From Herbiconiux sp. (lineage in GTDB: Bacteria > Actinomycetota > Actinomycetes > Actinomycetales > Microbacteriaceae): a stretch of DNA of 64,000 nucleotides. Below the pieces are notes generated by a model. It was not told where the DNA came from. It made no database searches and worked only from the letters and a program-made list of their open reading frames with translations. Made by a program: the position numbers and the translations under genes. Shown here in pieces: positions 1-7,433 of this stretch (position 1 is the first letter of the stretch; each line of letters opens with the position of its first letter). Location: NCBI RefSeq assembly GCF_004297105.1, contig NZ_SCVE01000001.1, positions 79,996-143,995 on the forward strand, given 5' to 3'.

Positions 1-64
1 CTGACTGATGGGCGCTGAATGATGGGCGCAGACCGATGGGCGCAGGCCGATAGGCGCAGACCGA
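1..64. repeat. 14-bp tandem repeat (about 4.5 copies)
   Basis: Four consecutive 14-bp units ending in GATGGGCGC (or GATAGGCGC) plus a partial fifth unit. The units differ mainly in their first five bases. No gene is visible in this stretch. It lies immediately beyond the 3' end of the minus-strand SRP RNA, so it would be the spacer after that transcript. The array may continue outside the window. Confidence 0.85.
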
Positions 65-75
65 GTTAACGAGAA

Positions 76-171
76 GGACTCCCCGCGCACCCGCCAGAGC
101 CCGGTTACCCTTGCTGCGTTTCCGTCCTGGGGGAGTTGGCCTGGATGGCGCCACACGGGGAGCCGACGTCC
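76..171 (-). ncRNA. ffs: Signal recognition particle RNA, small bacterial type (4.5S)
   Basis: Read on the minus strand, GGCTCCCCGTG near position 164 pairs with GCGCGGGGAGTCC ending at 76, which closes a long hairpin typical of bacterial small SRP RNA. The apical part holds CCCAGGACGGAAAC followed by GCAGCAAGG. This resembles the conserved CAGG / GGAA tetraloop / AGCA arrangement that binds Ffh. Size (about 90-97 nt) fits the family. The RNA directs the SRP GTPase Ffh to translating ribosomes for membrane targeting. The pairing next to the GGAA loop is not the textbook C-G closing pair, and the exact ends are estimated. A covariance model search (RF00169) would settle both. Confidence 0.78.
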
Positions 172-229
172 AGTGTAGCAAGTGCCTGGCGGGGTTGAGA
201 CCCGACGCCTGGAGGCGTTAGCTGGAGAC

Positions 230-883
230 ATGAAGATCGCAATCGCAGGTGGACACGGACAGATCGCGCTTCTCGCGACCAAGCTGCTCAGCGCATCCGG
301 CAACGAGGTGTGGGGCATCGTGCGCAAGCCGGAGCACGCCGCCGACATCGAGGCGGCCGGCGGGCAGGCGCTGGTGCTCGATCTGGAGCAGAGCGATTCG
401 GAGACGCTGGCCGGGGAGCTCGCGGCGAAGTCGATCGATGCGGTGGTGTTCGCGGCGGGCGCCGGGCCGGGTTCGAGCGCCGAGCGCAAGCTCACCGTCG
501 ACCGCGACGGCGCCGTGCTGCTGGCCGATGCCGCCTGGCGGGCAGGGGTGACCCGCTACATACTGATCTCCGCGATGGCGGCCGACTCGTTCGATGCGTC
601 GAGCGACGACGTGTTCCAGGTGTACCTGCGCGCGAAGAGCGAAGCGGATGCGGCGGTGCGCGCATCCGACCTCGACTGGACCATCGTGCGCCCGGGAGCG
701 CTCACCGACGACGACGCGACCGGCCGCGTGACCCTGGCCGAGTCGACGGGGCGGGGCAGCATCCCGCGCGCGGACGTGGCGTGGATCGTGGCGCAGCTGC
801 TCACATCCGGCACGGCTGTGCACCGCCAGTTCGAGGCGATCTCGGGGTCGACCCCCATCGCAGAAGCTCTCCGCGCGGTCTAG
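230..883 (+). CDS. NAD(P)-binding SDR/NmrA-like oxidoreductase
   Basis: A 217-residue atypical short-chain dehydrogenase of the YwnB/NmrA type. The N-terminus MKIAIAGGHGQIALLATKLL carries the glycine-rich dinucleotide-binding loop (GGHGQI, a GxxGxx variant) in a Rossmann fold, and later strands (AVVFAAGAG, YILISAMAA, WTIVRPGAL) follow the family pattern. These proteins bind NAD(P) in the cytoplasm and act as redox sensors or as epimerases/dehydratases; the substrate here is unknown. The ATG at 230 is chosen over an upstream start at 182 because the Rossmann fold begins there and GGAG lies 3-6 bases upstream. The gene stands alone between the SRP RNA (opposite strand) and a long inverted repeat. 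Function beyond cofactor binding is inference. Confidence 0.85.
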   Translation: MKIAIAGGHGQIALLATKLLSASGNEVWGIVRKPEHAADIEAAGGQALVLDLEQSDSETLAGELAAKSIDAVVFAAGAGPGSSAERKLTVDRDGAVLLADAAWRAGVTRYILISAMAADSFDASSDDVFQVYLRAKSEADAAVRASDLDWTIVRPGALTDDDATGRVTLAESTGRGSIPRADVAWIVAQLLTSGTAVHRQFEAISGSTPIAEALRAV

Positions 884-891
884 CCCGACCA

Positions 892-964
892 GACGACGGA
901 GATCGCGGCCGAAACCGGCGCTCAACGGAGTCTCAGCCCGTCGTTTCCGCGATCCTCCGTCGTC
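892..964. repeat. Long inverted repeat after the SDR gene
   Basis: Left arm GACGACGGAGATCGCGG (892-908) pairs with CCGCGATCCTCCGTCGTC (947-964) with a single-base bulge; the loop is about 38 bases. It begins nine bases after the stop codon, so it may end transcription. It resembles other palindromes in this window (28949, 39569, 41670, 46633) in position and in the CCGTCG motif, but its core sequence is more divergent. Confidence 0.75.
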
Positions 965-1049
965 AGCCGGGTGCACGTGGCGCGCGCGGCCCTCCGGTTA
1001 CGGGTAGGATGCTTCATGGTCATCGCCCGCTCGCCGGAGTGATGCTCCA

Positions 1050-1137
1050 GGAGAATTCGCCTAGTGGCCTATGGCGCACGCTTGGAAAGCGTGTTGGGTG
1101 CAAGCCCTCGGGGGTTCGAATCCCCCATTCTCCGCCA
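1050..1137 (+). tRNA. serT: tRNA-Ser (anticodon GGA), CCA encoded
   Basis: Acceptor arm GGAGAAT (1050-1056) pairs with ATTCTCC (1127-1133). The anticodon stem CACGC/GCGTG encloses loop TTGGAAA with anticodon GGA at 1084-1086. A long variable arm and T-arm GGGGGTTCGAATCCCCC follow. The long variable arm and anticodon identify a class II serine tRNA reading UCC/UCU. The discriminator base is G and CCA is encoded (1135-1137). Unusually, the T-arm and acceptor 3' half are repeated twice more directly downstream. Confidence 0.97.
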
Positions 1138-1262
1138 GACGCTTAGTGGGAGCGCGCACAAACCCCCAACCGGGGTTCGAATCCCCCATTCTCCGCCAGA
1201 CGCTTCGTGGGAGCGCGCATAAACCCCCAACCGGGGCCCGAAGCCCCCATTCTCCGCCAGAA
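1111..1262 (+). repeat. 61-bp tandem repeat of the tRNA-Ser 3' end
   Basis: Starting at the T-arm, a 61-bp unit is repeated at 1111, 1172 and (partly) 1233. Each unit holds the T-arm, acceptor 3' strand and CCA, followed by about 34 bp of spacer (GACGCTT[A/C]GTGGGAGCGCGCA). Copies one and two are nearly identical. Copy three has a changed T-arm (GGGGCCCGAAGCCCCC) that can still form a stem. No integrase gene is nearby. The array could be a scar of repeated recombination at a tRNA-3'-end attachment site or simple slippage. Confidence 0.9.
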
Positions 1263-1312
1263 CCAGAAGTCCGCCCCTTGGCGGCGGGCGTGGGCAGACG
1301 TAGAGTCTGGCC

Positions 1313-1570
1313 ATGAGCGATGACGTGCACTACACGGCCCACCTGCTGGCCGACGAGCCCTCGGGCGTGGGCCCCGGCGAGATCACGATCACCGCCGACG
1401 ACGACGGCAAGGCGCGGGAGCTTCTCGCACACCGCAACAGCGCCGGGCTCTACGACGTGTGGAAGACCGACTCCACGAAGCTGAAGGAGAGCACCGTCGG
1501 AGTCGAGTACGCCCTCTTCGAGCACAACATGCCGGACCCCGGCGAGGCGTTCGTCATCGACCTGGCGTAG
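1313..1570 (+). CDS. Conserved-looking small hypothetical protein (85 aa)
   Basis: An acidic, soluble 85-residue protein that starts at ATG 1313. It has no signal peptide or membrane segment. It reads as an alternation of strands and helices (YTAHLLADEP, EITITADDDGKARELLAHR, YDVWKTDS, EYALFEHNMPDPGEAFVIDL). I do not recognise a family. Codon use matches neighbouring genes, and the ORF sits alone on its strand between the tRNA-Ser array and a convergent lipoprotein whose stop lies six bases away. The tight convergent packing supports a real gene, but function is unknown. Confidence 0.65.
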   Translation: MSDDVHYTAHLLADEPSGVGPGEITITADDDGKARELLAHRNSAGLYDVWKTDSTKLKESTVGVEYALFEHNMPDPGEAFVIDLA

Positions 1571-1575
1571 CCGCG

Positions 1576-2176
1576 CTAGAGGTTCGGGCCCACCAGGTCG
1601 CCGCCGATGACATCCTGCATCGCGACCAGTTCGGAGCCCGATCCGTCGGGGTGATCGACGGTCATCACCCACCGCGTTCCCACCAGGAACGGCTTCGGCG
1701 TCGCCGATGTCGTCGAGCGCTGCACAGCGGCCTCGAGCGAGTCCTGGTCGGGGAAGACCAGAGCGCTGATCATCGACTCCTCGCAGCGGCCGCCCACGCC
1801 CTGGTCGAGGGTCGCCGGCGTCCAGGTGGCACACCCGTAACCCGACACTCGTGATCGTGGTGCGGAGCTGATCCGCGGTGTACGCCGGCACGCTCGGCGT
1901 CGATTCGGGCACCACTCCCCCGAGCGGCGGAGCCTCGGCCTCGGCTTCACCCGAAGAATCGGATGCCGCATCCGGAGCGGAGGTGGCATCCGACGCGGAG
2001 GCACCCGCCGACGCCGCGCCGGACTCCGCCGGAGCGGGCTCGACCGAGGTGCAGCCCGCCGCGGCGACCGCGAGCAGACCCGTCAGCACCACGATGCCGG
2101 CAAGGCGAGAGGAGCGCGCGGGGCGGGACGGGCGGGGGTTCAGGGCATCCTCGCCGGGATCCGTACGGTGCCGCAT
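1576..2176 (-). pseudogene. Secreted lipoprotein, reading frame broken near 1850
   Basis: The N-terminal part, from 2176, has a positively charged start, a hydrophobic segment and the lipobox LAVAAAGC followed by a Ser/Ala/Asp-rich linker. This is a classic type II signal peptide for a membrane-anchored lipoprotein. The frame then reads YTADQLRTTITSVG near 1850 and turns into low-complexity Arg/Gly sequence. The adjacent frame picks up at once with YGCATWTPATLDQG and continues to a stop at 1576 with ordinary protein sequence. Together they would make about 200 residues with several cysteines. A one-base indel, either real or a sequencing error, best explains this. No known domain is recognised in the mature part. 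Confidence 0.7.
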
Positions 2177-2251
2177 CCGCTCAGCCGATTCCGCCCGCGC
2201 CGACGACCGGACCGATACCCGCGCCGCTACCCGCGCCGATACCCGCGATCA

Positions 2252-2689
2252 TCAGCGCTCGCCGGCCTCGATGCGCGCGATCGCCTCGGGATCGGCACCC
2301 TCGAGGAACTCGGTGAGCCGCGTCACCTCGGCCTCTTCGCCGAAGGCCTCGGCGGCCCGGCGCAGCATGAAGAGCGAGAGCAGCACCCCGCGGTTGGGCT
2401 CGTGCGACCACGGCACGGGGCCCTGGCCCTTCCAGCCGGCCCGCCGCAGAGCGTCGAGGCCACGGTGGTAGCCGACACGCGCATAGGCGTAGGAGGGCAC
2501 GACCTCCACCCGCGACCAGGCCCGGTCGGCAAGTGTGGCCCAGGCCAGCGACGAGGTGGGGAACTGCTTCACGGTGGCTTCCAGAACCTCGTCGACGTCG
2601 TAGCCGATGGCTCCGGCGAGCGCGTCGGCCACCCCCTCCTCTGCGGGCAGGAGGGTTTCAGGAAGGCCGAGGAGATTGGCTGAGCTCAT
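2252..2689 (-). CDS. DUF3151 domain-containing protein
   Basis: A 145-residue soluble protein matching the actinobacterial DUF3151 family in length and in signature stretches (LLPAEEGVADALAGAI, YAYARVGYHRGLDALRRAGW, PVPWSHEPNRGVLLSLFML). The first ATG of the open frame is at 2725, but MSSANLLG at 2689 matches the family's N-terminus and has GAGGT just upstream. The family is conserved across Actinobacteria. Its function is not known; TPR-like helices have been suggested but I cannot show that here. A strong hairpin (2727-2758) lies directly upstream, between this gene and a possible 15-codon gene on the same strand, so this gene probably has its own promoter. Confidence 0.9.
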   Translation of the reverse strand: MSSANLLGLPETLLPAEEGVADALAGAIGYDVDEVLEATVKQFPTSSLAWATLADRAWSRVEVVPSYAYARVGYHRGLDALRRAGWKGQGPVPWSHEPNRGVLLSLFMLRRAAEAFGEEAEVTRLTEFLEGADPEAIARIEAGER

Positions 2690-2726
2690 ACCTCGATCGT
2701 ACGACGCGAACGCTCCCCGACGCACA

Positions 2727-2758
2727 GAACCGCCCCCGTCGAAGGACGGGGGCGGTTC
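2727..2758. terminator. Strong hairpin, probable terminator of the 15-codon mini-gene
   Basis: Perfect 14-bp arms GAACCGCCCCCGTC and GACGGGGGCGGTTC with a four-base loop (GAAG). There is no clear T-tract on either side. It lies about 25 bases after the stop of the putative 15-codon ORF on the minus strand and just upstream of the DUF3151 start. Confidence 0.75.
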
Positions 2759-2783
2759 GAAAGTCGAGCTGGAAATGCGTCGC

Positions 2784-2831
2784 CTAAGCGCGCACCTTCT
2801 TCATCGAACCCGATGCAGTGATGCCATTCAT
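2784..2831 (-). CDS. Possible 15-codon small ORF with strong Shine-Dalgarno
   Basis: The minus strand reads MNGITASGSMKKVRA then TAG. A near-perfect AAGGAG lies five bases before the ATG. A -35/-10 pair with a 17-bp spacer is found upstream (2859-2887), and a 14-bp stem hairpin lies about 25 bases after the stop. Promoter, ribosome binding site, ORF and terminator fit a self-contained transcript of roughly 130 nt. I do not recognise the peptide. It could be a translated small protein, or the RNA itself could be the functional product. It lies between xfp and the DUF3151 gene, all on the same strand. Confidence 0.45.
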   Translation of the reverse strand: MNGITASGSMKKVRA

Positions 2832-2858
2832 ATCGACTCCTTCCGACGGTGGAGTCCC

Positions 2859-2887
2859 ATCACACACCCGTTGGCTCCCGATGTCCA
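2859..2887 (-). promoter_or_regulatory. Candidate promoter for the 15-codon ORF
   Basis: On the minus strand TGGACA (2887-2882) and TGTGAT (2864-2859) are separated by exactly 17 bp. This is a reasonable sigma-70-type pair for a high-GC actinobacterium. Transcription would start about 20 bases before the Shine-Dalgarno of the small ORF. Confidence 0.4.
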
Positions 2888-2914
2888 GGGGCGGTCGCAG
2901 ATTCCAGCAGACGT

Positions 2915-5389
2915 TCAGCGTGCGGCGTTGTCGTCGCCGGTGTCGGATGCCTCGGATGACGCCGCCGCACCGGCCTCACGACCGGCGAACGGCAGCCCCG
3001 CGCTGCCCACGACATCCGGCGCATCCTCCCCGTGCTCGCGCGTGTAGGCGCGGTGGGCGGCCCGTTCGTCGTCCATGCGCTGCGAGAGACCGGCATACGC
3101 GGTCGACAGGCGCGGCACCCGCCGGATGACGTCCATCACGAGCCGGAACCGGTCGAGATCGTTGAGCATCAGCATGTCGAAGGGCGTCGTGGTGGTGCCC
3201 TGCTCCTTGAAGCCGCGCACGTGGATGTTCGCGTGGTTCGTGCGCCGGTAGGTCAGCCGGTGGATGAGCGACGGATACCCGTGGAACGCGAACACCACGG
3301 GCTTGTCCTTGGTGAAGAGCGCGTCGAAGGCCTCGCTCTCGAGACCGTGCGGATGCTCGGTGGAGTCCTGCAGGCGCATCAGGTCGACGACGTTCACGAA
3401 CCGCACCGCGAGATCCGGGATCTCGGAGCGCAGGATCTGAACGGCCGCCATGGCCTCCACGGTGGGAACGTCGCCGGCCGCGGCGACGACCACGTCCGGC
3501 TCCTCGCCGGGCCGCTCGGTGCCCGCCCATTCCCAGACGCTCGCCCCGCGGGCGCCGTGCGTGCGCGCCTCCTCGAGCGAGAGCAGCGAGGCCGTGGGCT
3601 GCTTGCCCGCCACGATCACGTTCACGTAGTCGCGGGTGTTGAAGCAGTGCTCGGCGGTGACGAGGAGGGTGTTGGCATCCGGTGGCAGGTACACCCGCAC
3701 CACGCTGGCCTGCTTGTTCACCACGTGGTCGAGGAAGCCGGGATCCTGGTGCGAGAAGCCGTTGTGATCCTGCCGCCAGACGTGCGACGAGAGCAGATAG
3801 GTGAACGACGAGACCGGTCGCCGCCACTCCACCTTCGCGCTCGACTCGAGCCACTTCGCGTACTGGTTGAACATTGAGTCGACCACGTGGATGAATGCCT
3901 CGTACGAGGTGAAGAGGCCGTGCCGCCCCGTGAGCAGGTAGCCCTCGAGCAGGCCCTGCATCGCGTTCTCACTCAGCATCTCGATCACGCGCCCCTCGTG
4001 CGCGAGGTGCTCATCGGTGTCGAGCAGCTCCCCCTGCCACGCCTTCGCCGTGACGTCGTAGACGTCGTCGAGACGGTTCGACGCCACCTCGTCGGGCCCG
4101 AAGATGCGGAAATCGTCGGGGTTCGCGCGGATGATGTCGCGGAGCCATCGTCCGAGAACGCGGGTGGGCTCGACAACGGTTCCCCGGCCCTCGGGCCCGG
4201 CATCGTCGGCGACCTCGACCGCGTGGGCGGCGAGCGGGGGCAGGGAGAGGTCGCGGCGCAGCAGGCCGCCGTTGGCGTGCGGGTTGGCGCTCATCCGCAG
4301 GTCGCCTTCGGGGCGGTCGACGCCGAGGGATTCGACGGGGATTCCGGATGCGTCGAACAGCTCGTGTGCGCGATAGCTCTTCAACCACTCCTCGAGCTGG
4401 GCGAGGTGCTCGGGGTTGTCGCGCACACCGGAGAGCGGCACCTGGTGCGCGCGCCAGGTGTTCTCGACCGGGAGGCCGTCGACCACCTTCGGGCCGGTCC
4501 AGCCCTTCGGGGTCTTCAGCACGATCATGGGCCAGGCCGGGCGCACGCCCTCGCCGGCGGGGCCGCCGTTCTCCGCGCTCGTGCGGGCCGCATCCTGGAT
4601 CGCGGTGATGTCGTCGAAGCACTCCGCGAGCACGGCGGCGAACCGCTCGTGTACCGCTGCCGGATCCTCGCCGTCGAAGCCGCCCGTGACGAACCGCGGC
4701 GAGTAGCCGTAGCCCACGAAGAGCGACCGCAGCTCGTCTTCGGGGATGCGGGCGAGGATCGTGGGGTTCGCGATCTTGTAGCCGTTGAGGTTGAGGATCG
4801 GCAGCACCGCGCCATCCGTGGCGGGATCGAGGAACTTGTTGAGGTGCCAGCTCGTGGCGAGGGTGGCGGTCTCGGCCTCGCCGTCGCCCACGACACACGC
4901 GGCCACGAGCGACGGGTTGTCGAGAACGGCGCCGTAGGCGTGCACCAGCGAGTAGCCGAGCTCGCCGCCCTCATTGATCGACCCCGGTGTCTCGGGCGCC
5001 GCGTGCGACGGGATGCCGCCCGGGAACGAGAACTGCCGGAACAGTCGCTGCATCCCCTCGCCGTTGAAGGGCACCTTGGGGAACAACTCGGAGTAGGTGC
5101 CGTCGAGCCAGGCGTTCGCCACCACGCCGGGGCCGCCGTGCCCCGGGCCGGCGAGGTAGATCACGTTCGACGACCGTTCCACGATCACCTTGTTGAGGTG
5201 CGCCCACACGAGGTTGAGGGCGGGGGTGGTGCCCCAGTGGCCGAGCAGCCGGGGCTTGATGTCGTCGCGGGAGAGTGGCCGCTCGAGCAGTGGGTTGTCG
5301 AGCAGGTAGATCTGTCCGACGGAGAGATAGTTCGCCGCGCGCCACCACGCGTCGACTCGGTCGAGCGGAACGGGAGCGTCTGAGGTCAT
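2915..5389 (-). CDS. xfp: Xylulose-5-phosphate/fructose-6-phosphate phosphoketolase
   Basis: An 824-residue thiamine-diphosphate enzyme that cleaves xylulose 5-phosphate (and usually fructose 6-phosphate) with phosphate, giving acetyl phosphate plus glyceraldehyde 3-phosphate (or erythrose 4-phosphate). The whole length aligns with the family pattern: [19 protein letters not shown] at the N-terminus, [34 protein letters not shown] and [14 protein letters not shown] (ThDP/Mg pocket), the pyrimidine-domain [18 protein letters not shown], and the C-terminal domain with [23 protein letters not shown]. Usual family length is about 790-830. It starts at ATG 5389 and is monocistronic. A xylulokinase gene 12 kb away supplies the substrate. 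This points to a pentose phosphoketolase route to acetyl phosphate beside glycolysis. Confidence 0.97.
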   Translation of the reverse strand: MTSDAPVPLDRVDAWWRAANYLSVGQIYLLDNPLLERPLSRDDIKPRLLGHWGTTPALNLVWAHLNKVIVERSSNVIYLAGPGHGGPGVVANAWLDGTYSELFPKVPFNGEGMQRLFRQFSFPGGIPSHAAPETPGSINEGGELGYSLVHAYGAVLDNPSLVAACVVGDGEAETATLATSWHLNKFLDPATDGAVLPILNLNGYKIANPTILARIPEDELRSLFVGYGYSPRFVTGGFDGEDPAAVHERFAAVLAECFDDITAIQDAARTSAENGGPAGEGVRPAWPMIVLKTPKGWTGPKVVDGLPVENTWRAHQVPLSGVRDNPEHLAQLEEWLKSYRAHELFDASGIPVESLGVDRPEGDLRMSANPHANGGLLRRDLSLPPLAAHAVEVADDAGPEGRGTVVEPTRVLGRWLRDIIRANPDDFRIFGPDEVASNRLDDVYDVTAKAWQGELLDTDEHLAHEGRVIEMLSENAMQGLLEGYLLTGRHGLFTSYEAFIHVVDSMFNQYAKWLESSAKVEWRRPVSSFTYLLSSHVWRQDHNGFSHQDPGFLDHVVNKQASVVRVYLPPDANTLLVTAEHCFNTRDYVNVIVAGKQPTASLLSLEEARTHGARGASVWEWAGTERPGEEPDVVVAAAGDVPTVEAMAAVQILRSEIPDLAVRFVNVVDLMRLQDSTEHPHGLESEAFDALFTKDKPVVFAFHGYPSLIHRLTYRRTNHANIHVRGFKEQGTTTTPFDMLMLNDLDRFRLVMDVIRRVPRLSTAYAGLSQRMDDERAAHRAYTREHGEDAPDVVGSAGLPFAGREAGAAASSEASDTGDDNAAR

Positions 5390-5525
5390 GACCTCAGCGT
5401 AGGCACGAGGATCGACCGTGCACAGGGCCCAAAGGCACAGAACCGGTGAACAGCTCCGGCCTCCGGCCGGCGTCCGACCGCCGCGAGCCCGGGGTTCGGG
5501 CGGAGTCAGGTGCCGCCGGGCGGAG

Positions 5526-5897
5526 TCAGCCGCGCAGGAGATCGGCGACGATCGCCACCACGAGCGACACCGCCGCCACCACGAGCGCCGCAGCCACGAT
5601 GATCCGCGCGGCGAACGGACGCCCCGTCCGCACCCGTGCCGGCAACCCCGCGATCAGCCCGGCCGCGACAGCGATCAGGAGGCCACCGCCCGCGATGCCG
5701 AGCGCGAGAAGCAGCCCGGCCCCGATCTCGGGACTGTGCAGATACCCGAGCAGGAGCGCTCCCCCATAGATGATCGCCGCTGTGATCACGCCGGCGAGCA
5801 CACGGGTGCCGATGTCGCGCCAGAACTTCTCCTCGCGCATCCAGGCCGCCGGCCAGTACCAGGGCCGGGTCGGCGCGGGCGTCGTGTCTTCGGGCAT
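5526..5897 (-). CDS. Small membrane protein (123 aa), unknown function
   Basis: A hydrophilic N-terminus ([33 protein letters not shown], split here by description) is followed by three likely membrane helices: about 34-52, 60-85 and 98-120. No catalytic motif is visible and I do not recognise the family. The start at ATG 5897 is the only good one. It lies alone, 137 bp upstream (on its strand) of xfp and divergent from another membrane protein gene at 6063. The sequence gives no basis for a function. Confidence 0.7.
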   Translation of the reverse strand: MPEDTTPAPTRPWYWPAAWMREEKFWRDIGTRVLAGVITAAIIYGGALLLGYLHSPEIGAGLLLALGIAGGGLLIAVAAGLIAGLPARVRTGRPFAARIIVAAALVVAAVSLVVAIVADLLRG

Positions 5898-6062
5898 GGC
5901 TGCACCCTAATGCGAAATCGCTGATCCTGCCGTCTGAACGCCGGCTGGGAGCATCCGGAGCCCTGTCCCCCGGATGGCCTCTAGTTCCGCACGATTGCCG
6001 CCCGTATCCTCGAAGCAGACGACAGAACGGGTGCGACGGCACCCTCGACGAGGTGAGAGCCG

Positions 6063-6692
6063 ATGGCCATCCGACCGAGCTCCGACACCGGCATCGACGT
6101 GCGCCCCCGGGCCCAGATCTTCAGTCAGACGCGGCTCGTTGCCGCTGCTCTCATCCTGCCTGTCTTCACGGCCATGTTCTGGTTCGCCATTCCCCGTGGC
6201 ACCTGGCCGCGCGTCGTGATCGCGATGTTGTTCGTGGTGGCGCTCTACGCGGCCGGAGCCGCCCTGCTGCGCGGAGTGAGCGTGCGCATCACCCACGACG
6301 GGCTGATCGAACGCGGCTACTTCATCCACAACAACCGCATCCCGGCCAAGCGCATCGCCACGGCGCTGGTGGTCGACGTCTATCGCGGAGCGAGCACCGA
6401 CACGAACCGGCAGCTCTTCCTGCTCGACTCCACGGGCGAGCTCCTGCTCCGGATGCGCGGCGAGTTCTGGTCGAACGACGACATCGACGCCGTCACGCAC
6501 GCCTTCGACGTGCCGGTCCAGCACCGGCCGGATCCGGTCACCGCCGCGCGGCTGCGCACCGAGATGCCCGACTTGCTCTACTGGTTCGAGCGCTGGCCGT
6601 GGGTGGGCGGACTCGCGGTGGCCGGGGCGATCGCGCTACTGGCGCTGCTGCTGATAGCCCTCATGTCGCCGGCGAGCCTCGTCATCTCCTGA
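6063..6692 (+). CDS. Membrane protein (209 aa), PH-like central region
   Basis: Two hydrophobic segments near the N-terminus (about 26-45 and 50-70) and one at the C-terminus (about 180-203) flank a soluble centre of beta-rich sequence (VSVRITHDGLIERGYFIHNNRIPAKRIATALVVDVY, read in parts). The centre resembles bacterial PH-like membrane proteins that sit on the inner face of the membrane. That resemblance is pattern-based only. The ATG at 6063 follows GAGGTGAGAGCCG. A complex inverted repeat (6711-6758) lies 19 bases after the stop, between this gene and a convergent GNAT gene. Confidence 0.7.
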   Translation: MAIRPSSDTGIDVRPRAQIFSQTRLVAAALILPVFTAMFWFAIPRGTWPRVVIAMLFVVALYAAGAALLRGVSVRITHDGLIERGYFIHNNRIPAKRIATALVVDVYRGASTDTNRQLFLLDSTGELLLRMRGEFWSNDDIDAVTHAFDVPVQHRPDPVTAARLRTEMPDLLYWFERWPWVGGLAVAGAIALLALLLIALMSPASLVIS

Positions 6693-6710
6693 TCACACCG
6701 GGAAGTGACG

Positions 6711-6758
6711 CATTTCAGAGGCACCGGTGCCTTATACGCCCTCGGTATCGCTGAAATG
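6711..6758. repeat. Nested inverted repeats between convergent genes
   Basis: An outer pair CATTTCAG (6711-6718) / CTGAAATG (6751-6758) encloses a perfect 14-bp palindrome AGGCACCGGTGCCT (6719-6732) and a weaker ATAC/GTAT pair. The layout could fold as a cruciform on either strand. It lies between the stop codons of two convergent genes, which fits a bidirectional terminator, although there is no T-tract. Confidence 0.65.
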
Positions 6759-6763
6759 TGGAG

Positions 6764-7336
6764 TTACCCGCACGACCGCACGAAGAGCACGCCGTCGGGG
6801 ACGCTGCGGCGGCGCTCGAAGCCGACGCGCGGGTAGAAGGCCTGCGCGCCGGCGTTCGCCGGATCGACCACGAGGTGGATGCCGGGCACCCCGGCAACGG
6901 CCAGATTCGCGGCGAAGGTCTCGACGAGCATCCGTCCCGCACCACGGCCTTGCGCGGCGGGCAGCAGGTCGATGTGGAGGTGCGCGGGATAGGCCTGCGT
7001 CTCGTCGGCGGCGATCGCGCTGCCGAGCGCAGCGACGTGGGCGGCCCGCTCCGCTGCGGTGAGCGAGCTCGGCCACCCCGCGAATCGCTCTGCGAACGCC
7101 GGCGTGTCCGGCGTTCCCACGAGGTAGCCCACCACCTCGCCGTCGGCCTCGGCCACGAACGCCCACTCGGGCTCGAGCGCCAGGTAGGGAGCGGCGTAGC
7201 GGTCGGTGAGGGCACGGGCATCCGGATGCAGCCCCGTCGCGTCACGACCGGCATCCCCCGTGCGCACGCAGATGTCGAGCACGGCGGCGGTGTCGCCGGC
7301 ACGGTCGGGATCGAACGCCCGGATCGTCACCCCCAT
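6764..7336 (-). CDS. GNAT family N-acetyltransferase
   Basis: A 190-residue single-domain acetyltransferase. MGVTIRAFDPDRAGDTAAVLDICVRTG opens the fold (read in parts). WAFVAEADGEVVGYLVGTPD is the central strand pair. The acetyl-CoA pyrophosphate loop is LLPAAQGRGAGRMLVETF (the Q/RxxGxG/A motif), and NAGAQAFYPRVGFERR is the last conserved helix and strand. The ATG at 7336 is preferred over an upstream start at 7399 because the fold begins there. The acceptor substrate cannot be deduced; length and shape resemble acetyltransferases acting on small molecules or hexosamine-like substrates. It is the downstream partner of a MenC-like gene on the same strand, about 100 bp apart. Confidence 0.88.
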   Translation of the reverse strand: MGVTIRAFDPDRAGDTAAVLDICVRTGDAGRDATGLHPDARALTDRYAAPYLALEPEWAFVAEADGEVVGYLVGTPDTPAFAERFAGWPSSLTAAERAAHVAALGSAIAADETQAYPAHLHIDLLPAAQGRGAGRMLVETFAANLAVAGVPGIHLVVDPANAGAQAFYPRVGFERRRSVPDGVLFVRSCG

Positions 7337-7433
7337 GGCGCCGGCACCCGACTGACCGCGCAGTGCTGCTCCGCAGGCACGCCCGCGACGGGTCGCCACG
7401 GCCCGACGGCGGTCGTGGTGCGTTCGCCCACCG

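Noticed and set aside
61..180. Reading the region before 182 as an N-terminal extension of the SDR gene
   Set aside because: It is occupied by a structured RNA on the other strand, and the Rossmann fold starts at 230.
1061..1320. Peptides encoded across the tRNA-Ser repeats (for example MAHAWKACWVQALGG)
   Set aside because: They are translations of tRNA sequence and its repeats; no ribosome binding site or codon pattern.
3887..5383. Long open frame antisense to phosphoketolase (498 codons)
   Set aside because: A GC-rich shadow; residue composition (Gly, Arg, Val) and lack of known domains mark it as artefact.
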